From Chromatiaceae bacterium (lineage in GTDB: Bacteria > Pseudomonadota > Gammaproteobacteria > Chromatiales > Chromatiaceae): 41,610 nucleotides of DNA. The DNA lies in contig JALOTB010000035.1 in assembly GCA_025458165.1 (NCBI GenBank), forward strand, positions 1 through 41,610, given 5' to 3'. The position numbers and the translations under genes were made by a program. Shown piece after piece: positions 1 through 7,576 of the stretch (positions within the stretch are counted from its first letter, which is position 1; each line of letters opens with the position of its first letter). The notes under the pieces were generated by a model. It was not told the origin of the DNA, did no database searches, and worked only from the letters and a program-made list of their open reading frames with translations.

Positions 1-2
1 GC

Positions 3-83
3 ATCGCCACACGTTACGACAAATTGGACCGGCGCTATGAGGCATTCATCGCGATCGCGGCAGCGTGGATCTGGTTGGCTTAA
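3..83 (+). pseudogene. C-terminal end of IS5-like DDE transposase (partial, cut by window edge)
   Basis: An open frame enters from the left edge and stops at TAA 81-83. Its residues [15 protein letters not shown] followed by a hydrophobic tail match the usual C-terminus of IS5-family DDE transposases (TRYDKL then a helix before the stop). Only 26 codons are visible, so it cannot be told whether the element is complete upstream. A CTAG tetranucleotide follows at 96-99. IS5-group elements duplicate YTAR targets, so this could mark the element's right end; that part is inference. The element sits about 240 bases in front of the ribosomal protein gene rpmB. Confidence 0.6.
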
Positions 84-325
84 TGTCAACACTACCTAGA
101 GTCCGATTTTCGCTTCGCTTCATGTTCCCGGACCTTGGGTGCTCCAAGGCGCCCTTCCGTCGTCCCTGCGCCGCCCCGGGGCGCTCGGGCCAGAGGGCGT
201 CACCGCGTTCGCCGGCGCGATTCGGGTTGCGGAGCCACGGCCGTCTCAGGTATCTTTTCGCGTTCTTAGCGACTCGGCCGCTCGGCGGCTGTCGCTCGTC
301 ATCAGCTTTCCCGAGGCGACCCGCC

Positions 326-562
326 ATGTCCAGAGTTTGCCAGGTCACCGGTAAGCGCCCGATTACCGGCTGCAACGTCTCCCACGCCAACAACAAGACC
401 AAGCGGCGCTTCCTGCCCAACTTGCACGATCACCGTTTCTGGGTCGAGAGCGAGCAGCGCTGGGTGAAGCTGCGGGTCTCCTCGAGCGGCATGCGGATCA
501 TCGATAAGAAGGGCATAGATGCGGTGCTCGCGGACATCCGCGCCCGCGGTGACAAGATCTAA
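326..562 (+). CDS. rpmB: 50S ribosomal protein L28
   Basis: This 78-residue protein starts [12 protein letters not shown] and ends with a [11 protein letters not shown] region, the standard L28 layout. It is a component of the large ribosomal subunit. The ATG at 326 is chosen because it gives exactly the family length and N-terminus; longer in-frame extensions upstream have no family counterpart. A GAGG sequence at 312-315 could act as a ribosome-binding site. The gene is followed 15 bases later by rpmG, the conserved rpmB-rpmG order of proteobacteria, and the two are probably cotranscribed up to the terminator at 763-801. Confidence 0.97.
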   Translation: MSRVCQVTGKRPITGCNVSHANNKTKRRFLPNLHDHRFWVESEQRWVKLRVSSSGMRIIDKKGIDAVLADIRARGDKI

Positions 563-577
563 GCGAGGTAAGCCACC

Positions 578-745
578 ATGGCCAAGGCAGCACGCGAGAA
601 GATTCGGCTCATCTCTAGCGCCGGCACCGGTCACTTCTACACGACCACGAAGAACAAGCGTAATCAGCCGGGGAAGATGGAGATTAAGAAGTTCGATCCT
701 GTCATCCGCCAGCACGTGATGTACAAGGAAGGCAAGATCAAATAG
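578..745 (+). CDS. rpmG: 50S ribosomal protein L33
   Basis: This is a 55-residue ribosomal protein, too short for many gene lists. It begins [20 protein letters not shown] and continues with a TTTKNKR motif and a KKFDP motif near the C-terminus, typical of bacterial L33. It lacks the Cys pairs of zinc-binding L33, so it is the C-minus type. It lies 15 bases after rpmB in the same orientation and is closed by an intrinsic terminator 17 bases after the stop codon. An AAGCGAGG sequence upstream can serve as the Shine-Dalgarno site. Confidence 0.96.
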   Translation: MAKAAREKIRLISSAGTGHFYTTTKNKRNQPGKMEIKKFDPVIRQHVMYKEGKIK

Positions 746-762
746 CTGGGGGCAGTCCCAGG

Positions 763-801
763 GGCAACAAAAAACCCGCCGCAGGCGGGTTTTTTGTTGC
801 C
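763..801. terminator. Bidirectional intrinsic terminator between rpmG and the desaturase gene
   Basis: GGCAACAAAAAACCCGCC and GGCGGGTTTTTTGTTGCC are exact inverted repeats separated by GCA. The GC core (CCCGCC/GGCGGG) is flanked by A6 and T6, so the hairpin plus U-tract works on both strands. It lies between the convergent ends of rpmG (+) and the desaturase gene (-). Confidence 0.93.
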
Positions 802-815
802 CGTTGCGGGCGGAT

Positions 816-1997
816 TCAGGCGGCGGGAGCGCCGGCCAGCGAGTACCCGCGCAGGTTGCGGGCGAATCGCTCGAGCGCCTGGATGCCGGTCGCCTCGGCC
901 TGCTGGCACCAGTCCTGCAGCGACTTGAGCAGGGCGTCCTGACTCGGCGTGGTGCGCTCCCAGAGCTCGCGCAGGCGCTCGCGGTACTGGTAGACGGTCG
1001 CCAGGCTTTGGCTCTGGGCGAGGAGCTGCTCCAGACGGCTGCGGGCGGCGGCGTCCAGACGGCTGGCGTCGCGGGCGAGCAGGCGCTTGGTGCGACGGAA
1101 CAGGCGACGGCAGTGGCGCTCGCTGCGGCAGAGCTCAACCCGGGAGACCGGGGTCAGCACCTCGCGGGTGTAGCGGGCAAAGACGTGCATGCGCCCGACG
1201 ATCACCGCGCGCAGGGTGTCCAGGTCAACCTGCTGCTTGTCGGGGATCACCCGGGGCTCCGGGGCGATCCTCCGGACCCGCGCCAGGCCCAGCCAGGACA
1301 GCAGCCGGATGTAGCCCCAGCCGACGTCCAGCTCCCAAGGCTTGGAGGACAGCCGCGCCGAGCTCGGGAAGGCGTGGTGGTTGTTATGCAGCTCCTCGCC
1401 GCCGATCAGGATGCCCCAGGGCAGGATGTTGGTCGCCGCGTCCGGGCTCTCGAAGTTGCGATAGCCGAAGTAGTGGCCGACCCCGTTGATCACACCGGCG
1501 GCGAAGACCGGGATCCACAGCATCTGCACCGCCCACACGGTGATCCCGTAGACGCCAAACAGGAGCAGATCCACGATCAGCATCAGCCCCAAGCCGTGCC
1601 AGGTGTAGCGGCTGTAGAGGTTGCGCTCGATCCAGTCGTCCGGCGTCCCATGGCTGTAGCGCGCGACGGTCTCGGGGTCGGCCGCCGCGGCCTTGTAGAG
1701 CTCCGCGCCCTCGGCGAGGACCTTGCGCAGGCCCAATACCTTGGGGCTGTGGGGGTCGTCCGGGGTTTCGCACTTGGCGTGGTGGCGGCGGTGCACCGCC
1801 ACCCACTCGCGGGTGACCATGCCGGTCGTGAGCCAGAGCCAGAAGCGAAAGAAGTGACTGACCGCCGGGTGCAGGTCGAGTGCCCGATGGGCCTGGGCGC
1901 GGTGCAGGAAGACGGTGACCGAGACGATGGTGATGTGGGTCAGGACCAGGGTGGCGATCACCACCTGCCAAGGGGAGAGATCAAGAATTCCGTACAA
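816..1997 (-). CDS. Membrane acyl-CoA/acyl-lipid delta-9-type fatty acid desaturase with extended C-terminus
   Basis: The 393-residue protein carries the three histidine boxes of membrane di-iron desaturases: HRAQAHR near residue 32, HRRHH near residue 69, and HNNHH near residue 185, with hydrophobic segments between. It would introduce a double bond into saturated acyl chains at the cytoplasmic membrane. The start is TTG at 1997: an in-frame TAA lies four codons upstream, no early ATG exists, and GGAG lies 12 bases ahead. The N-terminus (MYGILDLSPWQ) fits the family. The last roughly 120 residues are not part of the desaturase core. They are rich in Arg, Leu and Glu and resemble the tail seen in some pseudomonad desaturases, and perhaps the C-terminal part of ISL3-type transposases; that resemblance is from memory. 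Confidence 0.9.
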   Translation of the reverse strand: MYGILDLSPWQVVIATLVLTHITIVSVTVFLHRAQAHRALDLHPAVSHFFRFWLWLTTGMVTREWVAVHRRHHAKCETPDDPHSPKVLGLRKVLAEGAELYKAAAADPETVARYSHGTPDDWIERNLYSRYTWHGLGLMLIVDLLLFGVYGITVWAVQMLWIPVFAAGVINGVGHYFGYRNFESPDAATNILPWGILIGGEELHNNHHAFPSSARLSSKPWELDVGWGYIRLLSWLGLARVRRIAPEPRVIPDKQQVDLDTLRAVIVGRMHVFARYTREVLTPVSRVELCRSERHCRRLFRRTKRLLARDASRLDAAARSRLEQLLAQSQSLATVYQYRERLRELWERTTPSQDALLKSLQDWCQQAEATGIQALERFARNLRGYSLAGAPAA

Positions 1998-2176
1998 GAT
2001 GTCTGGTTACTCCGAAGGGACGACGCGACCCGCCCGGCGGTCGCCGATGGTTTGGGTGGTGCTCAGGAGGAGGCGGGGCTGGCGCGGCGTTGCCGGGCCG
2101 GCAGGCCGACGACGTTGTCGCGGAACTATAGCGAAAGGCCTCCCCAAGGGGTAGTGGGAAAACCCGAGTATTGCGA

Positions 2177-4141
2177 TCAGCTTGTGCGTGTGCATTCGAG
2201 CTGGAGACTGCCCGAGCCGTCCAGCCAGGCCTGCCACTCCGGCGCGAGCCAGGTCGTCGCCACCGGATCGACGATGATCGCCGGACCCGCGAGCCGCCCC
2301 CGCGCGAGGAGCGCCGCGCGATCGAGCAGCGGCACCGGCGCTGCGAGCCCGGCAACCTGGACCTCGGCGGACCGGGCGCCGGCCGCGGTGAGCGGCGGCG
2401 CTAGCGTCAGCCCCGGCGCTGGCCCGACCACCCGCGCCCGCAGGTTGACGAGCTCCACCGGGAGATCTAGGCGATGGCCGTAGCGCGTCTCGTGGCGGCA
2501 ATGGAAACCCCTGGTGGAGGCGGCCACCCCCTGCCAGGGGACGTTCAGGGTGTAGGACTGACCGCGATAGCGCAGGTCGAGCGAGTAGTCGATCGCCAGG
2601 CTCTCTTGCGCCAGCCCTTCGGCCATCAGCGCCGAGATCCCCTCCTCCGCCAGGGCTTCGAGGTGAGCGGTCACTTCCGTGTCGAGGCTCTCAGTGAGGA
2701 GAACGAGCCAGGTGCGGGCGAGCAGGCGCCCGGGTCGCGCAGCGAGCATCCCGAGCGCGGAGAGCACCCCGGCGTGGACCGGCACCATTGCCCGGCGCAT
2801 ACCGAGCGCCTCGGCCAAGGCGCAGACGTGCAGCCCGCCAGCACCGCCGAAGGAGGTGAGCACGTAGTCGCGCGGGTCGAGCCCGCGCTGTACCGAGATC
2901 ACCCGCAGCGCCCGGGCCATGTGCTCGTCGGCGACACGCAGGATGCCGAGCGCCGCGTCCTCGACACTCACCCCCATGGCCACGGCGAGCCGGCCCACCG
3001 CCCGCCGAGCCCCCGGCTCGTCGAGCCGCATGCGTCCGCCGAGGAAGGCGTCCGCGCGCAGCCGCCCAAGCACGAGATGGGCATCGGTCACCGTCGGCTG
3101 CTCGCCGCCGCGTCTATAGCAGGCCGGGCCCGGATCGGCACCGGCGGACTCGGGTCCGACCAGCAGCGCCCCGCCGGCATCCAGGCGCGCGATCGAGCCG
3201 CCCCCAGCGCCGATGGTGTGCATGTCCACCATCGGCAAGGCGACCGGGTAGCCGGCGATGCGCCCGGCGGTGGTGATGCGGGGCTCCCCGTCGACCAGTG
3301 CGACGTCGGTCGAGGTGCCACCCATGTCGAAGGTGAGCAGCCGCGGCAGCCCCGCGAGCCGCCCCACGAAGCCCGCCCCTACCAGCCCGCCCGCCGGACC
3401 GGACAGGAGCAGGCGCACCGCGTGGGCCGCCGTCTGCTCCGCGGCCACCGCCTCCCCGCTCGACTGCATCACCGCGAGCCGAGCGCCCGGTAGCCCGTCC
3501 GCCAGCCGCCCGAGATAACGGGCCACCAGTGGCCCGACCCAGGCGTTGAGCCAGGTTGCGACGCCGCGCTCGAACTCCCCGGTCACCGGCAGGACCTGCG
3601 AGGAGCGCGACACGAAGACACCCGCCGGCAGGGCCTCGGCCAGTGCCCGCTCGCCGCGGTCGTCGAGATAGGAGAAGAGCAGGTTGATCGCCACCGCCTC
3701 CGGGGCGAGGCGGGTCACGGCGGCCCGGACCTCGGCGATGTCCTCGCCCGTCAGCGGCTCGATCAGGCGGCCGTCGGCCCCGAGCCGCCCGCCGGTCTCC
3801 AGGCAGAGCTCGGGCGGGACCGGCGGGCGGCGCGGGGGCGGCTGCAGGTCGTAGAGGTCAGGCCGCGCCTGGCGGCCGATGGCCAGCAGGTCGGCGAAGC
3901 CGCGGTTGGTCAGATACACCGTTCGCACCCCCTTCCCCTCGAGCGCGGCGTTGGTGGCGACCGTGGAGCCGTGCACTACCCGCAGCCCGAGGGGATCGAG
4001 CCCGAGGTCCGCGATCCCCTGCAGGATCGCCCGCTCGGGGGCATCCGGGGTCGAAAGGACCTTATGCACGCGCACCCCGCCCTCGTCCCAGAGCACGAAG
4101 TCGGTGAAGGTCCCACCCGTGTCGATGCCGATCCGTCTCAA
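2177..4141 (-). CDS. Hydantoinase/oxoprolinase family protein, HyuA-type subunit
   Basis: This 654-residue protein begins RRIGIDTGGTFTDF, the ASKHA-type ATP-binding phosphate-1 motif of the HyuA/oxoprolinase A family, and has a second nucleotide motif FDMGGTSTDVALVDG near residue 270. Family members open cyclic amides such as hydantoins or 5-oxoproline with ATP, usually with a HyuB partner. No HyuB gene is next to it, so the substrate is open. The start is TTG at 4141 with GGAGG eight bases upstream; the same SD and TTG are preserved in a degraded second copy of this gene start near 6240. Its upstream neighbour is the accessory region, and its downstream neighbour is the desaturase on the same strand after a 179-base gap. 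Confidence 0.88.
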   Translation of the reverse strand: MRRIGIDTGGTFTDFVLWDEGGVRVHKVLSTPDAPERAILQGIADLGLDPLGLRVVHGSTVATNAALEGKGVRTVYLTNRGFADLLAIGRQARPDLYDLQPPPRRPPVPPELCLETGGRLGADGRLIEPLTGEDIAEVRAAVTRLAPEAVAINLLFSYLDDRGERALAEALPAGVFVSRSSQVLPVTGEFERGVATWLNAWVGPLVARYLGRLADGLPGARLAVMQSSGEAVAAEQTAAHAVRLLLSGPAGGLVGAGFVGRLAGLPRLLTFDMGGTSTDVALVDGEPRITTAGRIAGYPVALPMVDMHTIGAGGGSIARLDAGGALLVGPESAGADPGPACYRRGGEQPTVTDAHLVLGRLRADAFLGGRMRLDEPGARRAVGRLAVAMGVSVEDAALGILRVADEHMARALRVISVQRGLDPRDYVLTSFGGAGGLHVCALAEALGMRRAMVPVHAGVLSALGMLAARPGRLLARTWLVLLTESLDTEVTAHLEALAEEGISALMAEGLAQESLAIDYSLDLRYRGQSYTLNVPWQGVAASTRGFHCRHETRYGHRLDLPVELVNLRARVVGPAPGLTLAPPLTAAGARSAEVQVAGLAAPVPLLDRAALLARGRLAGPAIIVDPVATTWLAPEWQAWLDGSGSLQLECTRTS

Positions 4142-4552
4142 ACGACCGTCCTCCGCGCCCCAGGCCCGAGGCCGGCAACATAAGGCGATCCCCGGGGCGG
4201 GGCAACGCGGCCGGGCGGATGATTGCCAGCCTATTTGAGCCCGCGCCTGGCTCGCGCGCCACCGCCACAGGGCGCCCGTAAGTAGGTCTGTACCCGCTGG
4301 GCGGACCGAAGATCACCAGGCCGCACCAGGCGTGGCGTACGGACGGCACCGACAACCGCGGACCGAAGGGCCCCTCTACCCCGCCGCCGCGCCCAACGGG
4401 CACGGCCGCTGTGCGCTCGCCTGCGAGGTTCCGTTTACCCGGGACGGCAAGCCCGGCTTGACACCGCGCGCCGCTCGCGCTTGGCTTGGGCCACGGGCTG
4501 GGGCTTGGGTGTGCACAAGCCCCCGGCAGGCCCGACCCGACGAGGTACGCCG
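4142..4552. other. Intergenic region between hydantoinase and Uma2 genes
   Basis: About 410 bases without a credible gene. It is divergently placed, so it should hold promoters for both flanking genes, but I could not pick a convincing -35/-10 pair. Its first 70 bases are duplicated, with changes, around 6270-6341. No terminator-like hairpin with a T-tract was seen. Confidence 0.5.
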
Positions 4553-5110
4553 ATGGAAGCCCATAAGCTGGCAACGCTTGCCGACCTCCTCGCCTACCCA
4601 GACGAGCGGGTCGAGCTGATCGACGGTGAGATCGTCCGCCGACCTATGGCGCGGGCCGAGCATGGGCTGGTGCAGAGCAACGTTATCGGCGAATTGCAGT
4701 CCTTGCGGCGCCCCACCGGCCCTGGCGGCTGGTGGATTGCCACCGAGATCAGCGTGCTCTACGAAGCCCATCAGTGCCCCAGTCACGACCTCGCCGGCTG
4801 GCGCCGGGAACGTCTGCCCGAGCGTCCCAGCGGCGTCGTCGAGCTGGCGCCGGACTGGGTCTGCGAGATCGTCTCCCCCGGCCACGAGCGCAAGGACACC
4901 CTAACCCTATTGCTGCTCCTGCAACGCCACCGCGTTCCCTACTACTGGCTGATCTGGCCCGAGGAGCGGACCCTATTGGCCTACGGACTGGACGGCGGCA
5001 GCTACCGGATCGTCGCCGACCTGACCGTGACCGGACCCGACGCCGGCCGGGCCGCAATCCCGCCGTTCGAGGCGGCGCCCATCGACCTCGGGTACATCCT
5101 CGCCGGTTGA
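4553..5110 (+). CDS. Uma2 family (DUF820) restriction-endonuclease-fold protein
   Basis: This 185-residue protein starts MEAHKLATLADLLAYP and contains ELIDGEIV (21-28), a PDWVCEIVSP segment (100-109) and VPYYWLIWPEE (128-138), the order found in Uma2/DUF820 proteins with a PD-(D/E)xK nuclease fold. Asp101 and Glu105 fit the metal-binding pair. At the place where many members have a Lys four residues after the SP..D motif there is Leu119, so catalytic competence is uncertain; Lys114 may substitute. Function in cells is unknown for most of the family. The ATG at 4553 follows a GAGG at about nine bases. It stands alone in a region with toxin-antitoxin genes and repeats. Confidence 0.8.
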   Translation: MEAHKLATLADLLAYPDERVELIDGEIVRRPMARAEHGLVQSNVIGELQSLRRPTGPGGWWIATEISVLYEAHQCPSHDLAGWRRERLPERPSGVVELAPDWVCEIVSPGHERKDTLTLLLLLQRHRVPYYWLIWPEERTLLAYGLDGGSYRIVADLTVTGPDAGRAAIPPFEAAPIDLGYILAG

Positions 5111-5196
5111 GCGGGCGTTGGGGCAACCCGGACACCGCGCCGACGGGTAGCGGTCAGACGCCCGAAACACCAGCGGGCTCAGCGGCTCCCGCAAGC

Positions 5197-5583
5197 TCAG
5201 ACGGCAATCGCCCCGTCGCCGTATCGGAGCACGAGCGGGTCATGGGTGAGCAGCCTCAGCGGCTCGGCCATCGCTTGAGCGACCAGCATTCTATCGAAAG
5301 GGTCGCGGTGATGGTCCGGCAGGTGCTCGACGGCCGCAGCATGCTCTGGAGCGATCGGCAGTAGCTGGTAGCCGGCCTGCCGGAACCAGTCGAGTGCCTG
5401 GTCCCCGGAAATCGGCATGTCGCCCCGGCCCAGGGCGTGCTTGATGGCGATCTCCCAGACGCTGGCGGCACTGACCAAAACATCGTTGGCGGGATCTGCG
5501 ATCAGTGCCCGCGCCGGCTCGGACAGCCGCGGGTCATCGGTCAGCGCCCAGAGGGCGACGTGGGTGTCGAGCAGCAGTCTCAA
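5197..5583 (-). CDS. vapC: PIN-domain toxin, VapC type
   Basis: This 128-residue PIN domain has the acidic residues expected for a metal-dependent RNase: Asp6 in LLLDTHVALW, Glu44 in SVWEIAIK, Asp94 and Asp97 in RDPFDRMLVAQA, and Asp115 near the end. VapC toxins cleave RNA, often tRNA, and are neutralised by the cognate antitoxin. The start ATG at 5583 overlaps the stop of the upstream antitoxin gene by four bases (ATGA), the classic antitoxin-first toxin-antitoxin arrangement. Confidence 0.92.
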   Translation of the reverse strand: MRLLLDTHVALWALTDDPRLSEPARALIADPANDVLVSAASVWEIAIKHALGRGDMPISGDQALDWFRQAGYQLLPIAPEHAAAVEHLPDHHRDPFDRMLVAQAMAEPLRLLTHDPLVLRYGDGAIAV

Positions 5584-5828
5584 GGGCTTGGGTCACCGGC
5601 GAACAGGTGCTCCAGCTCGGCGTTGCTGAGGTCGATAGACCGGGGGACCTTGAACTGGCCCGCGGCGATGCCGATGCGCCGCTGCGCCGGACGCGCGGGC
5701 AGCGGGACCAGTCTGGCGACGGGACGACCGTTGCGGGCGATGATGATCTCGGCCTCGGCACCGGTCTCCACGCGCTCCACCAGCCGGGAGAGCTGGGTCT
5801 TTGCCTCCAGAATGTTGACAGTCAGCAT
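5580..5828 (-). CDS. Phd/YefM family antitoxin
   Basis: This 82-residue protein begins MLTVNILEAKTQLSRLVERVETG and continues EIIIARNGRPVARLVPL, the N-terminal DNA-binding fold of Phd/YefM antitoxins. The C-terminal half (ending HLFAGDPSP) should wrap the PIN toxin. It is the first gene of the pair, overlapping the toxin start by four bases, and such antitoxins usually autorepress the operon. I did not identify a clear operator in the bases upstream of 5828. Confidence 0.92.
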   Translation of the reverse strand: MLTVNILEAKTQLSRLVERVETGAEAEIIIARNGRPVARLVPLPARPAQRRIGIAAGQFKVPRSIDLSNAELEHLFAGDPSP

Positions 5829-6238
5829 GGGGATAGCCCGGGTTGGTCAGGTCTGGTCAGAGTATGACGAGCATCTGGACAACCCGCAAGGCCCAGAGCC
5901 CCTGGGACCCGCTGCCCCCTGTCCAACTTCGAGAAGCGGCGATGGCAGGGGGCAGGCGGAAACGACCTAGCGGTGTTTCATCCGGTTGAAGCGGACAGTG
6001 TCCGTGCCGCCATCCCCATCCCGAGACGGTCTTCGTTCAGTGGCTACCCGCAGCCTGATCCGCGTTAACCCTTGATCCACCAGAGGCTCGCCAAAACGTC
6101 TAAGGGGCAGGGCTAGCGCCACCAGGGGACCGCACCGCTACCGCGTTACGCGTTCTACAAGGGCTCGATGCGCAGGACTCTTGCCATACGCCAAGGCCCG
6201 GATCACCGATGTCGGAATACAAGACCTGGCCCCGATTT

Positions 6239-6341
6239 CTTCCACCGGCGTCGATGCCGATCCGTCTCAAGCCACCGCCCTCCGCACCCCGTAGACGAGA
6301 TCGGCAACATAAGGCGATCCCCGCGGGCGGGCAATGCGGCC
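6239..6341 (-). pseudogene. Duplicated fragment of the hydantoinase gene start and its upstream region
   Basis: Bases 6239-6341 align by eye with 4111-4212, which is the 5' end and leader of the hydantoinase gene, at something like 80-85 % identity. Both contain GCCGATCCGTCTCAA (the start codon region on the minus strand) and GGCAACATAAGGCGATCCCC in the leader. In this copy the minus-strand reading is TTG then RRIGIDAGG, after which similarity to the gene stops. Only about ten codons remain, so it cannot make a product. Confidence 0.75.
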
Positions 6342-6868
6342 ACCGTCAACTGGCCGTCCGGTCGATCCGCACTGAGCATGCGCGCCGCCGCGGAATCCCA
6401 AACCCGGCAGCCCAGCGCCCGTGCAAAGGTCCACTGCGCCTGCGCCCCGTGTGATCCCGGGTGTGTTGTTCCGAGGACAGAAGTCACAAGCCAGGCTCGG
6501 TGCGAGGTCGAATTCGGTGTCCCGTCCCCGGAACTCGGACCCTAACCACGGTGGGACGCCCTTGCCCGAATCAAATCCCTCCGCCGGAACATTCTTGCCG
6601 ATGCCGGACGGGGCACTCGCCCTGTCCAGAATGTTTGCGGCGTCGATGCGGAATGCGTGGGGTTCCCGGGTGCCCAAAACGTTGGGGACTGGGCTTCAAA
6701 CCCCGTCCCGCGCGAGAGCTAGGACGGATGCCCGATAAGCCAATCCGCCATTCCGCCCCTACCCCGACGCCGGAACCTCCCGGCAGACGTCAGAACAACC
6801 GGCCGGCTTGGTGCCTCCCGGCACGTGGCGGGACAGCTATCTCGTTCCGCCTTACCCATTGCTCAACA

Positions 6869-6995
6869 CAGTCGAGAAGGCAAAAAGAAAGACCTGACCC
6901 TCGCCCCGTGCAGTCGAGAAGGCAAAAAGAAAGACCTGACCCTCGCCCCGTGTGACCCTCGCCCCGTGTGACCCTCGCCCCGTGACCCTCGCCCC
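6869..6995. repeat. Nested tandem repeat: 42-bp unit twice, then 16-bp subunits
   Basis: A 42-base unit starting CAGTCGAGAAGGC and ending CTCGCCCCGTG occupies 6869-6910 and is repeated exactly at 6911-6952. Its last 16 bases (TGACCCTCGCCCCGTG) are then repeated at 6953-6968 and 6969-6984, with a partial copy to about 6995. The AAAGACCTGACCC core resembles REP-like sequences scattered in many proteobacterial genomes; that resemblance is from memory. The array ends just before the stop codon of the DUF2442 gene. Confidence 0.9.
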
Positions 6996-6999
6996 GCGA

Positions 7000-7323
7000 T
7001 CAATGGGTCGCGCGAGACCATGACGCTCTGCTCCTCGAAGGAGCTGCGCGCGGCGCAATTTGAGGGGATACCTCAGGGACGGACCACGTTTTTGCGCGCG
7101 CGATCTCATCGTGCACCCAAGCGGGATCGAGGTCTGCGCCGTTCGGCCAGGTTACGGTCCCAAGCTCCAGGCGGGCTTGGCTGAAATAATCCTGGTCCTT
7201 TAGAGGCTCAAACACCCCGAAGTCCGATGCGGATGTGAGCCGAGAGAGGTCTGCGACGCCGGATACGCCGTCCTGGAATGTTACGGCCAGACAATAGCCC
7301 GGCAGCACCGAAAGCGTCCTCAT
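7000..7323 (-). CDS. DUF2442 domain protein
   Basis: From the ATG at 7323 the protein reads MRTLSVLPGYCLAVTFQDG, then GVADLSRL, VFEPLKDQDYF and GTVTWPNGADLDP, the usual DUF2442 sequence order. These small proteins of unknown function are typically paired with DUF4160 proteins in toxin-antitoxin-like or mobile settings. The frame could also start at 7389, but that extension overlaps the DUF4160 remnant and has no family match, so 7323 is preferred. The C-terminal about 25 residues after the WPNGADLDP region (SPQIAPRAAPSRSR...) look non-native, and the frame closes next to the tandem repeat array, so the end may be altered. Confidence 0.7.
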   Translation of the reverse strand: MRTLSVLPGYCLAVTFQDGVSGVADLSRLTSASDFGVFEPLKDQDYFSQARLELGTVTWPNGADLDPAWVHDEIARAKTWSVPEVSPQIAPRAAPSRSRASWSRATH

Positions 7324-7343
7324 TCGCCACGGTGCCGTGGCAA

Positions 7344-7455
7344 CTACTCCAATGGCGCGATCCGCTTCGGCGGTTGCTTGGATCGACATAGGCGCCAGTC
7401 CTCCATCAGTTCTGCACGGTGTTCAAAGGCCCATTCTACCGTCGGCGAGCGCGAC
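7344..7455 (-). pseudogene. Truncated DUF4160 protein, C-terminal part only
   Basis: On the minus strand the residues VEWAFEHRAELMEDW and the ending KRIAPLE match the C-terminal portion of DUF4160 proteins (xxEWaxxHrxELxxnWxxa...IxPL). The normal N-terminal half, with its histidine-containing metal-binding-like motif, is absent: upstream sequence in this frame is low-complexity Arg/Gly/Pro with no similarity. The fragment lies directly before DUF2442 in the standard order, so a complete DUF4160-DUF2442 pair was probably cut by the sequence that now carries the ABC operon promoter side. Boundaries are approximate. Confidence 0.6.
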
Positions 7456-7576
7456 ATCGACCGACTGGAGCCGGCCCCAGCGGGTCCAGGCCGCTCCGGT
7501 CTACCCGAGCGCCGCTGCCCCCGTGCGCCCGCCGCGTGATTGGCAGCCCGGCGCATCCGGGTTAGGCTCGCCGGCC

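Larger units (their letters stand above)
5829..6999. other. Gene-poor accessory region with gene scraps and repeats
   Basis: Almost 1.2 kb without an intact gene. It holds a degraded copy of the hydantoinase gene start (6239-6341), an imperfect palindrome GAATTCGG (6510-6517) with CCGGAACTC (6528-6536), and a tandem repeat array at 6869-6995. The remaining open frames have no family-like sequence. The combination suggests accumulated remnants of insertions and recombination. Confidence 0.6.

Noticed and set aside
804..2483. Long plus-strand open frame opposite the desaturase and hydantoinase genes
   Set aside because: It is antisense to two genes with clear motifs, is dominated by Gly/Arg/Asp runs produced by the high GC content, and has no recognisable domain.
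6869..6995. Tandem repeats as a CRISPR array
   Set aside because: The copies are directly adjacent with no unique spacers, and no cas genes are nearby.
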